This document shows, piece by piece, positions 1-7,300 of a stretch of 10,773 nucleotides of DNA (positions are counted from its first letter, which is position 1; the number at the start of each line of letters is the position of its first letter). Location: positions 1 to 10,773 of the forward strand of contig WTXD01000379.1 of NCBI GenBank assembly GCA_022496205.1. Reading direction: 5' to 3'. This stretch comes from Gloeopeniophorella convolvens (lineage: Eukaryota; Basidiomycota; Agaricomycetes; Russulales). A program made the translations under genes and the position numbers. Under the pieces are notes generated by a model. The model ran no database searches and was not told where the DNA came from. It was given only the letters and a program-made list of their open reading frames with translations.

Positions 1-285
1 ACCAGTGGACCTCAACCAGTGTGTCGCATTACCGTATCAGAGGTACGCTGCTCCGCCCTGCTTGATGTCACTTCATGCCCATGCCTCAGTCACCGCTCCG
101 TGCGGACTCTGTGCAGGAGTCGGCCTCGCAGCAGCAGAAGGAGGACGCGGAGCACGTTTTCCGCCCGTGCCAGGATCGAACTGCTCGCCTTCATTACAGT
201 TGTTCTTTTTATGGGTTCTGGTTTCAGGCGTAGTTTCGACCGCGCTCGTGGCGTTGATGTACGCAAGTTGTATGAATGGACGTTA
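1..285 (+). pseudogene. 3' remnant of a duplicated M50B-like protease gene
   Basis: Positions 1-24 match the end of intron 9 and first bases of exon 10 of the intact gene (6339-6360). Almost all of exon 10, which codes a membrane segment, is gone and replaced by about 20 unrelated bases. From about 45 the sequence follows intron 10 and, from 115, the last exon (6495 on), including the Gln/Lys/Glu-rich stretch after the acceptor. Two extra bases near 155-165 relative to the intact copy put the tail out of frame. Only the 3' end lies in the window, so more of this copy may lie to the left. With exon 10 lost and the frame shifted, this end is unlikely to make a normal protein. Confidence 0.75.
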
Positions 286-731
286 CCCTGACGGATCGGA
301 TATCAGATGGCGTCTCTTGTATGATGAATTCAGACCGACGATATGCTATTCCCGCAGCTTATGCTGACTATATACTGAGCGCAGCTTGATCGTCCTTATT
401 CCAAAGCGTCACATGTCTCATCGCTACTAAACTTGCCTGAACCGTGCACTATGTGCTACATTCATGAGCGGTCAACCGCAAGACGTGACGGCATGCCCCG
501 CAGCCGTTATATTGCCATAGCAGGTGGGATTTGACCCGGGCAGGTATCCGACGACGATACCCTCCACCCCACCACCAAGCGGAGTCGAGCCCCATCCCAC
601 AGCACCCACCCCCTGGTTGACCGTGGAGGGTACTCGTAGCCAAGCGTGCCCAGCTTTTGGAACAAGTCCGACGGGCTCCCGTGAGTATTCGGCGTTCTAC
701 ACCGGATTTGTCCAGGGTGTCCGCACACCCG
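286..731. other. Spacer between M50B remnant and CRN-like copy A
   Basis: I see no supportable gene here. The segment is homologous to 6636-7300 but more diverged than the coding parts. It should hold the 3' flank of the M50B remnant from the left and the 3' flank of the minus-strand CRN-like gene from the right. Its only distinct structure is the inverted repeat at 558-632. Open frames on both strands lack homology and codon character and look like chance frames. Confidence 0.5.
558..632. repeat. Inverted repeat, conserved in both duplicates (copy A)
   Basis: A perfect 10-base inverted repeat, TACCCTCCAC at 558-567 and GTGGAGGGTA at 623-632, encloses about 55 bases. It lies 100-175 bases past the stop codon of the minus-strand CRN-like gene. 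The same arrangement occurs at 7007-7061 although the sequence between the arms has diverged. It could be a hairpin in the 3' flank of the transcript or the ends of a very small non-autonomous element. No target-site duplication is evident. Confidence 0.55.
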
Positions 732-1547
732 TCAAGTGCTAGAACCTGCAGCGTCGATGCTACATGTGGATTGGAAAATGCCTGGATAGTATAAACTTGA
801 AAGGACGCACCGTGCGCGCTTCTCAGGCAAATCATTGTCATCTGCCTCCGCACTCCGTTTGACACCGTCGAACGCCGAGTTTCGCATCGCTTCGATTACC
901 TTCTCCAGACGAGGGCGCAGCTTCGGATCAGCACTCAGCAGCTCTAGGCAGAGACTTGAAACTCTCGGGCTGTCGTTCCCCCGAGGGATGTACCCAGAGA
1001 AATACTCCATCATCCGCCCGCACGCCCACCGATCAGCCAGTATCGGGCTGCACTCCACACTTGGCCCATGTTCCGTACCAGCTTCGGGAGCGATCCATCC
1101 ACGCGTTCCGCGCCAGCAATCAAGCAGCGTGTCTTCGCCCTCGACGAACATGGACAAGCCATAGTCTATGATCAACAACCGCAGCGAGCGCGCAGACAGA
1201 GGACCGTCGACCTTGACGACGACATTGGAGGGATTCAGATCAAGGTGGGCAATCTTGTGCTCATGCAAGAACGCGACGCCTTCCAAGAATTCGGTGCGAA
1301 GGCCCAGGGCAGCGTGGGGATACCGTCGAAAGTCCAGAAGTTCGCGCAGAGGAGTACGCCAAGGCAACACGATGACGTTCCCCACGGGATGTTCGAAGGC
1401 GTCGACGAGCTCGATGGTATGGTTCCTCGGTGATTTGATGGCATTCAAGTATCGTAGAATCTTGAGTTCGTCTGATTCGCTGTCAAGAGGTTTGATGACG
1501 ACCTTTGATCCGTCAGCTGCCGTAGCTTCACGCGTCGAGGGTTTCAC

Positions 1548-1599
1548 CTAGTAGTGAGAATTGAGTTGTGGTGGCGATGTATAAAAAGTGAATGCGCAT
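1548..1599 (-). other. Last intron of CRN-like copy A, donor site lost
   Basis: The corresponding interval of copy B (8162-8213) begins GTGCGC and ends GCTAG on the minus strand. Copy A has the same length and acceptor (ACTAG at 1552-1548) but begins ATGCGC, a G-to-A change at the first intron base. Normal splicing into the kinase exon should fail, and read-through meets a stop soon after the kinase exon begins. The kinase exon has no ATG of its own ahead of the catalytic motifs. Confidence 0.8.
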
Positions 1600-1979
1600 A
1601 GGAGTTAATAACTCGAAGCCATCAACTTGTTCGGTGAGCGTGTAACCCGATGCTTTGAGAATCTTCAGGATTGCTGGCTCATCGAGGATGTGCCCTCGCG
1701 TTGGAGCGTCATGAGAAGACCCGACTGGGCAGACTCGGAGTCGTGTGCGTCGCTGGCACCACCGCGCCCCCGCTTAGACAGAGGCTCTGCTGCGGGAGTT
1801 AAAGAGTCAAGCTTCCTTGTGATAACCTCGCTTTTCATGAACCAGATCCGCGTGAACAAGTCGGGGTCAAGTCCATCTTTGCCATGAACCGCTTGAGGTT
1901 TGAAATTGTACAATCGAAACATAAATTCGAACGCTCCCAAGCGTGTTGTCAGGTCAAACACCCTGGACAAGTATCGAAC

Positions 1980-2035
1980 CTTCACAACGTGTGTTAGCCA
2001 CCGTTTCCGACCGACAATCTCCTAAAGAATATTAC
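1980..2035 (-). other. Intron after REase-like exon (copy A)
   Basis: On the minus strand it begins GTAATA, carries a good branch site GGCTAACAC and ends GTGAAG, 56 bases in all. It joins in phase 0 and removes the stop codon that otherwise closes the nuclease-like frame. The equivalent intron of copy B (8592-8647) also has 56 bases and the same branch site. Confidence 0.85.
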
Positions 2036-2354
2036 CTCATTACTACGTGGGTCAGGTTGACACAAGAGATATTGTGTGGCAACGAATTCGGCGTCAACGT
2101 GTATTGCCATGATGACCACCGGCTCATTTGTACCGGACTTGCGTAAGGAATTTGCAAGTCGAGCAAGACAGCCAGCTTGCAAAAGCACGAGATACTGATC
2201 TGGGCTTTCGGCTCCGAGCTCGGCGGAACTGACTTCGAGGATGCACAACGGAAGGCCATCAATGCGTAGATGGAAACTGCTTCTCGGCGTGTACTGATAG
2301 TCTTTCTCAGGTTTCACGGTGCACACAACCAGGCGAAAAGGCCAATCTGTGCCA

Positions 2355-2407
2355 CTGCGTCCAACTGGTCGGCCAGGAACACTGATAATGAACGAATTGT
2401 TGCTCAC
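2355..2407 (-). other. Intron joining middle region to REase-like exon (copy A)
   Basis: Read on the minus strand, the 53-base segment begins GTGAGC and ends GCAG. Its removal carries the header frame, which otherwise stops at 2404, into the frame of the nuclease-like exon. The same 53-base interval with the same ends occurs at 8964-9016 in copy B. The alternative is a frameshift shared by both copies; the intron is preferred because length, ends and phase all fit. Confidence 0.75.
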
Positions 2408-3261
2408 AATCCATGGACGCATCCCGGTTCGTGAGAATGGCTCCCATTGAATCCGACCAGAAAGTCTTGCAGGAGGCTGCGCACTTGCTTTTCTCTCTTC
2501 TCTAGGTAGTTGTCCAGTAGTAACAGCTGAGGGCTCTGCCAAATGTGAATGTAGTGTACTATCTCTCCCATAGTCGTATGGGGAGCATCTGGAAGCTCGT
2601 CTTGGTTGTCCGAGAAGAAGGACTTGTATAATGTGTCGTCGGTCAGGCACATACGCTTGAAACATTCCCGGGATTCCTGAGGAGAGCGTGAAAACTCAAG
2701 GAAGACGCGAGAGTGCATGCTGACGCCTACATCAAGTTGACAGAGACGCTTAGCACTCAAGAGGCTATCAAATTCTTTGAGACGCTGGCAGCTCGACGCA
2801 GCTGGAAAGATCTCATTGGCGATTAGATCGTCTTGACCGAGGTCCTTGCTCTGAAAATGTTGCAGGGAAGGGATAACAAAGCGGACTTCCGACAATGCTC
2901 GACGTAGCTGGACAGCCATGTGAACAACACTTCCATGCAGTTGGGCGAGTTGAAAGCAGTCCGAGATCTTTTGGTTCGAACGCAGTTCTACGCGGTTACT
3001 ACGAACGACAGATTCAAGGTCCTCCCGAGCGGTGACAGGGGCATCGGGAGACGGGTGTGAGATGGGAGGATCAAGCTTCCAGAGAGTCAACGAATACTTG
3101 CGCAGGCCCCTGAATGACATATTCCTGATTGGGCTCCGAAGGTAGTCGATAGAGTTGATAGCGTCACTCCAAGGAATCACGACCGCCCTTGGCGTGCCAT
3201 CAACGACTTCAAAGTCTTCATCCACCAGGATGAAAGTGATGTGTAAAGTTGAATCACCCAT

Positions 3262-3493
3262 GACCCCAAGACTAAGTGCAACTAGCCTCGGGGGGATCGT
3301 GGAGCCTGGATTGAATAATGTGGAGGAGGTGGGACTTGAACAGGGACTTGAACTTGTTCAGGGAGCTCGAGACGCCGTTCAAATCGCTGAGTCATGATTA
3401 CGTCAACTCACACAGACCGCATTATATAAACAGGCATCAGATCTCACGCTAATCAAGCATAGTCCAACATAGCCTAGCGCGCTCAATACAAGT
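3262..3493. promoter_or_regulatory. Divergent promoter region, CRN-like A / NTH1 remnant
   Basis: These 232 bases separate the CRN-like start codon (minus strand) from the start of the NTH1 remnant (plus strand). Visible elements are a tandem 12-base repeat at 3331-3354 (GGGACTTGAACA then GGGACTTGAACT), the octamer TTACGTCA at 3398-3405, and an AT-rich TATATAA at 3423-3429. Promoter function is inferred from position. Confidence 0.4.
3398..3405. promoter_or_regulatory. CRE/ATF-like octamer upstream of NTH1 (copy A)
   Basis: TTACGTCA (TGACGTAA on the other strand) is a known type of binding site for fungal bZIP factors of the ATF/CREB class. It is kept at the equivalent place in copy B (9734-9741), although bases around it differ. 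It lies about 90 bases ahead of the NTH1 start. Function is inferred. Confidence 0.4.
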
Positions 3494-3860
3494 ATGAGGA
3501 AAACAAGCAGCGCTTTGAAGCATCTCATACACCAGGTTACCCCTGGTTGCCTCCACTAAAAGCACGGCCGGGTGTGTTCTATCCTTAGCACGCTCGAAGG
3601 CTGACAGTGGCAAGAATCAGCGCTTCGCGACGCCCGTCGCGCTCATGCTTTCCTCGCAAACGAAAGAGGAGGTCACGGACGCCTCGCTCAACCGGCTGCG
3701 CGCCACGCTCAGTGCGATGCTCAGCCTCGATGTGCTACTCATGGAACCGGCGTACGCGTGGAAGATGCTATCAACAAGGTTGGATCCTGGAGTCGCAAGG
3801 CACAGTGAGTCTCCCTCTTCCTGTTCGAGCTGCGTGCGAGGTGCTGAGTGTATACAGATG
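3494..3860 (+). pseudogene. Truncated NTH1 (endonuclease III) copy
   Basis: This matches the intact NTH1 at 9824. The start region (ATG at 3494, then SSALK) aligns, but the frame ends at a stop after about 21 codons. About 355 bases of exon 1 are missing, between AGCACGGC (9881-9888) and CCGGGTG (about 10243) of the intact copy. What remains covers the first intron, the second exon with its SSQTKEEVTDASL helix, and the second intron. A one-base deletion around 3747-3775 shifts the frame. Similarity fades just past the intron-2 acceptor near 3860, so the helix-hairpin-helix, catalytic residues and Fe-S cluster are absent. It cannot make a glycosylase. Confidence 0.85.
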
Positions 3861-3934
3861 CTGCCATCCATGCGGCGGGCCTTGCGGGTCTTGATCGCTC
3901 GCGAGTGGGCCGTCTGGTCCGTGTCGGAAGGCGT

Positions 3935-4745
3935 GAGGCCGATGTGGAGGGTGACGAAGAGGAGGAGGAGGACCTGTGCGGCTGCCAATTCTTGCTCGCA
4001 TATGGTGCTTCTCATCCCCGCTACGGTCTCTGGTAAGAACGGTACTGGCAAGTCGATGCTCATGTGTGCAATCGCCAACGGGTGGGTCTTAGTTTCAGGC
4101 TGTTTGAAACTATGGTCGCTGACGCTTTTCGGCTTATAGACAAGTTGAGGCCTTCCCTTCGCCTGATGAGGTCCGCACGTTCTATGTGGAGCACGACATC
4201 GATGGTTTCAAGGAAGATACTTCTGTCTTGACGTTTATCCTCACCGACAAGCGCATCCTCGCGGACGAGCAGGAAGTTATCGAGGCCCTCGCGTCCGTCG
4301 GCTTCAACGATGAGCGCCAGAGGTCCGCTATTGGCTCGCTCTCTGGTGCCTGGAAGATGAAGCTCGCGCTTGCCCGCGTGATGTTCTTCAAAAGGCCGAC
4401 ATCCTCTTGCTCGATGAGCCGACCGACCATTTGGACGTTGTCAATATTGCTTGGCTCGAGGGATACCTCAAGGGCCTTGGTACGCACTACGTGTCCATCA
4501 TCGTCTCGCACGACTCGGGCCTCCTCAACAACACGATCACCGATGTCCTCCACTTGAACCGCTTCAAGCTCCGCCGTTATCGTGGCAACCTGGAGGCGTC
4601 CGTCAAGGTGGTTCCTGAGGCACGTCATACTACACTCTCGAGGCCGCTGAGGATCACAAGTTCAAGCCCCGACCCCCTGCTGCTCGAAGTTCCAAGACCG
4701 ATGACATGGCGGGGAAGGACCGTGGGGAGGACCGAGCTGACGACG
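3935..4745 (+). pseudogene. Fragment of translation elongation factor 3 (ABCF ATPase), broken
   Basis: The translation follows the first ABC domain of fungal eEF3: an acidic stretch ending EDLCGCQF, NGTGKS (Walker A), YVEHDIDG, LSGAWKMKLALAR (signature) and LLLDEPTDHLD (Walker B). eEF3 is an ATPase that binds the ribosome and frees the E-site tRNA. A 58-base intron (4082-4139, GTGGGT to TATAG, branch CTGAC) is kept, so the copy arose from genomic DNA. Lesions: a strand-helix segment before Walker A is missing, a TAA at 4034-4036 interrupts Walker A, frameshifts occur near 4390 and 4623, and the signature reads LSGA instead of LSGG. The N-terminal HEAT and four-helix regions and the second ABC domain are absent. 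A short acidic end near 4715-4750 might be the normal eEF3 C-terminus after an internal deletion; this is uncertain. Confidence 0.85.
4082..4139 (+). other. Intron retained in the eEF3 fragment
   Basis: It starts GTGGGT, has CTGAC near 4120 and ends TTATAG. Removing it joins ...AIANG to QVEAFP, as expected for eEF3. Its presence shows this fragment is a DNA copy and not a processed pseudogene. Confidence 0.8.
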
Positions 4746-5131
4746 AGCTCTTGAGCACACCACCGTCAGAGATTTCGCTGTTATGGTGTTTTCCCTTGTA
4801 CTCTCTCTCACTGTCTCCGTCCGTGCTGCGTGTGTTTTGCCTTGCCCCTTGTGTTGCGTGCCGGCATGTTAGGATTCCCCCCGCAATGACCTATTTCCTT
4901 ATGACCACAATCGCGTGACGTCATCTGTGTCCAGGCCCCAGATGCGCCAAGGCGTTGCAAGCGGTGGCAAGACTAACTTATGTAGTACTTGATTATATTT
5001 GATCACAAACCCTATGCAGCTGCGGCCTGCGCCTTGCTGTGCCCCACGCACCGCCGCCACTATTAATCTAGTAGTACGATACCCTTGCCTCTGCCCGCTA
5101 CCACCACCTCTCCCTCCTACCACTACGAACG
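4746..5131 (+). promoter_or_regulatory. Upstream region of the M50B-like gene
   Basis: No coding region is seen. The stretch runs from the end of the eEF3 fragment to the M50B-like start codon. It holds a T/C-rich segment (4770-4850), a full CRE palindrome at 4916-4923, an AT-rich TATTAATCT at 5061-5069 about 70 bases before the ATG, and a strongly pyrimidine-rich tract at 5083-5125 typical of fungal leaders just ahead of start codons. Confidence 0.5.
4916..4923. promoter_or_regulatory. CRE palindrome TGACGTCA
   Basis: This perfect ATF/CREB-type bZIP site lies about 210 bases upstream of the M50B-like start codon. Both sequence and distance suit a promoter element. That it is bound is inference. 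Confidence 0.45.
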
Positions 5132-6635
5132 ATGTCTCTGTTATTTCCTCAAGCTTACGACGCTCACGAACTGCACGCGCGCGACTTTGACTCGCGCATC
5201 ACGCCGAATGCAACGCAACGCACGACCCTCATTGTCGCAGGATGCTACATCATTGTCATTGCAATACTTTGGTGCGTGCTAGCCCTGCCTGCTCCTTGGA
5301 ATGAACACTGAATGTGCGGGGGTGGCGCAGGCATGTCCCATATTTGAACTTCATCAGTGCGTGCTATCTACGCGTCGGTTGCACATACCGGCAAGGGTTG
5401 ACAGGGTAGTGGGGTAGTATATCCATTCAAGTGCGTACTTGGTCAGTTGGCGGGGATTGTGCGGCCTAGCGCTGATTAGCGCTCTGCCATAGGTTGCTCA
5501 CGGTCGGGTTCCATGAGGTGCGCCGCGCCCGCGCGTTCGTACATCGCTCGCTTTATCGTGGTGTGCTGACTCGCTCTGGCGCGGGGCTGGAAGATGAGCC
5601 ATGCGCTCGTCGGCGTGCTCACATGCGCGCATATACACTCGATCGAGCTCGACCGTGCGTGCCAGCCTCCTCGGCCTGCTCATCGTTCCCGCTGACACAC
5701 CCCGCGCGCGCAGCGGACGAGGGCGGCGCGACGTCCATGTCCGGCGGGATCCCGTGGCTGACGCTCCCCGCGGGCTACCTCGGCTCGTCGCTCGTCGGTG
5801 CCGCGCTCATCGCGTGCGGGTTCGACACCAACGCGAGCAAGGGCGCGAGCCTCGTCCTCGCGGCCTTCTTCCTCGTCACGCTCTGGTGGGCGCGGCGCAA
5901 CCTCCTGTGCATGTTCCTGGCTCCTTTGCAGGGCCGGACAGGCAGCTGATCCTCCCGTGCGCATAGGACGTGGGTGTTGCTGCTCGGCATGTCCGGGCTT
6001 ATCGTGCTTTTCTGGTTCGTCGCCGGCGGCGAGGCGCTGCGCTACCTCGTATGTGTTCCTACGCGCATGCACGCCCGTGTTTGGTGACAGTGCCACACGC
6101 GCAGGTCCTATTCATCGGCGTCATGTCGTGCCTGTATGTCCTCTGGGACGTGATCGGTGCGTCGTTGCGGTCGCCCTGGTGCGGCGGCGGAGCGCTCAGT
6201 CCGGGCCCGGCAGACGATACCATTGCGCGCAAGGTCAATTCGTCCGACGCGTCTGCGTTCGCGGATATCTGCGGATGCTTTCCCTCACGAGGTGCGTCTT
6301 GCTGCATCGCTCCCTACACAACACACCTGCTGAACCCAGTGGACCCGAGCCAGTGTGGGGCGTCATCTGGCTCTTCATCGCGTTTGCGTTCTTCGCGGCG
6401 GGGATAATCATCGGTCTCGTTGCGTTCAAGGTGCGCCACGCCGCCTTGCCTGGTGTCATTCCGTGCTCAGACGCTCTATGCCGACTTTACGTAGGAGTCG
6501 GCCTCGCAGCAGAAGGAGGACGCGAAGCATTTTTTGCCTGTACCGGGATCAAACAGCGCGCCTCCATTACAGTTGTCCTTTTCATGGGTTCTGGTTTCGA
6601 GTATGGTTTCAGTTGCGTTGGTGGCGTTGACGTAG
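5132..6635 (+). CDS. M50B-like zinc metalloprotease, integral membrane, 11 exons
   Basis: Predicted exons are 5132-5271, 5331-5356, 5418-5430, 5493-5517, 5594-5654, 5714-5906, 5967-6048, 6105-6156, 6214-6291, 6354-6430 and 6495-6635. Every junction is GT-AG, phases agree, and the total of 888 bases codes 295 residues. The protein fits the fungal peptidase M50B-like family: a first membrane segment (about 31-47), then HVPYLNFI, and GFHEMSH with the HExxH zinc motif at 67-71 assembled across the exon 4/5 junction. IELDPDEGGAT and GGIPWLTLPAGYLGSS follow. Further hydrophobic segments lie in exons 6, 7, 8 and 10, and ARKVNSSDASAFADICGC in exon 9. Family members are multi-pass membrane proteins; the substrate is unknown. 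The 46-residue last exon ends in an extra hydrophobic stretch whose authenticity is less certain. ATG 5132 fits the family N-terminus. The 3' part belongs to duplication copy B. Confidence 0.88.
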
Positions 6636-7300
6636 GCTGGTTGTATGAGTGAATGTCACCCTATGTATCGAATATAAGCTATTGTTTCTTGTAAAGTTGA
6701 AGTCAAATGGACGATTTGCTATTCTCGTAGCTCATGCTGACTGTATACTGAATGCAGGAGGAGGTAGGCTCGCAGAAGGAACGTGGAGTCTGAGTCATAG
6801 GGCTCGCCTTTCGATAGGGCCAAGGAACCATCCCCATTCCCAGGCATCATATATCTCATCACTACTGAACTCACCTAGATCGTGCACTATGTGTTACATT
6901 CACGAGCGGCCAACCGCGGGACGCGACGACGCGCTCGCAGTTGTTACAATGCGATAGCAGTGCTAGTGAGATTTGACTCGGGCTCCAGGTATTCAGTCAG
7001 ACAACGGTACCCTCCGCCACGCCCGACAACACTCACTTCTCTGGCTGGCCGTGGAGGGTACTCTCTCTTATTGGCACACACCGGGATGCGAGTCAATATT
7101 ATAACTCATCTCATCTACATACTGATACAAAGTGAATAAAGAGTCCTACGCCCTGAGAGGAAGCGACGAGATCCGTTGGCATGCCATTGACATCGTTACC
7201 CCGTGGACGCCACAGGGCATTATTACTACAAAACAACCGTCGCTGGAACACGACGGACCGAGCAAGATATGCTTGAGGGCTTCGGGCCTCGTTTCAGCAG
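6636..7300. other. Spacer between M50B-like gene and CRN-like copy B
   Basis: I see no supportable gene. Positions 6636-7065 match 286-640 of copy A. They include the conserved inverted repeat at 7007-7061. From about 7080 to 7330 the sequence has no clear counterpart in copy A and was either inserted here or lost there. A plus-strand open frame over 7203-7394 encodes a Gly/Ser/Tyr-rich stretch, starts at GTG and overlaps the CRN-like gene, so I do not call it. Confidence 0.45.
7007..7061. repeat. Inverted repeat, conserved in both duplicates (copy B)
   Basis: GTACCCTCC at 7007-7015 is the exact reverse complement of GGAGGGTAC at 7053-7061. It corresponds to the 558-632 repeat in copy A. The loop is shorter and its sequence differs, while the arms are kept. 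Confidence 0.5.

Larger units (their letters stand above)
732..3261 (-). pseudogene. CRN-like Ubl / REase-fold / protein kinase gene, copy A (broken)
   Basis: A minus-strand gene starting at ATG 3261-3259 (G at +4). Exons run 3261-2408, 2354-2036, 1979-1600 and 1547-732. Residues 1-120 resemble the ubiquitin-like header of Crinkler proteins: LTLWKL near 58-63, KISDCF near 98-103 and the closing strand VHMAV at 113-117. A middle region of about 160 residues follows. Exon 3 looks like a PD-(D/E)XK nuclease fold: HLRID, then CILEV, then a Gln-containing helix (LLQAGCLARLAN). The usual Lys after ExK is Ser, so catalysis is doubtful. The last exon is a protein kinase with IK for the ATP lysine, HLDLNPSN catalytic loop, DYG and APE. 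Lesions: the linker exon is 380 bases against 378 in copy B, giving a frameshift near 1716-1723, and the last donor is AT instead of GT at 1599-1598. In CRN families such C-terminal domains act as intracellular effectors; that role here is inference. No signal peptide is obvious. Confidence 0.8.
1..3860. repeat. Segmental duplication, copy A
   Basis: This block matches 6339-10545 in order and orientation: end of an M50B-like gene, spacer, minus-strand CRN-like gene, promoter region and start of NTH1. Long stretches match by eye, for example 1168-1280 against 7782-7894, where I count about five differences. Intergenic parts are clearly more diverged and carry several indels. The left edge lies beyond the window. 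The right edge is where NTH1 similarity fades just after the second-intron acceptor near 3860. Because introns and intergenic DNA are included, this is a DNA-level duplication and not retroposition. Confidence 0.9.

Noticed and set aside
1068..1551. Plus-strand open frames opposite the kinase exon (repeated at 7682-8165)
   Set aside because: They are antisense shadows of the conserved kinase frame. Their conservation follows from the minus-strand coding sequence, and their translations are Arg/Ser-rich with no motif.
2400..2450. Programmed or ancestral frameshift shared by both CRN-like copies
   Set aside because: A GTGAGC...GCAG intron of 53 bases in both copies gives the correct phase, so no frameshift is needed.
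1994..2665. Single 223-residue minus-strand frame as the true nuclease-like protein
   Set aside because: Its first third overlaps the header/middle exon in another frame and has no conserved partner in copy B. The 53-base and 56-base introns explain both ends.
3331..3354. Tandem 12-base repeat as a minisatellite or origin
   Set aside because: Only two units are present and the partner region in copy B is altered, so no function can be supported.
5494..5949. Continuous 151-residue plus-strand open frame as an independent gene
   Set aside because: Its ends match exons 4 and 6 of the M50B-like gene, while the middle is two introns and an out-of-frame exon 5. The spliced model matches the family and restores HExxH.
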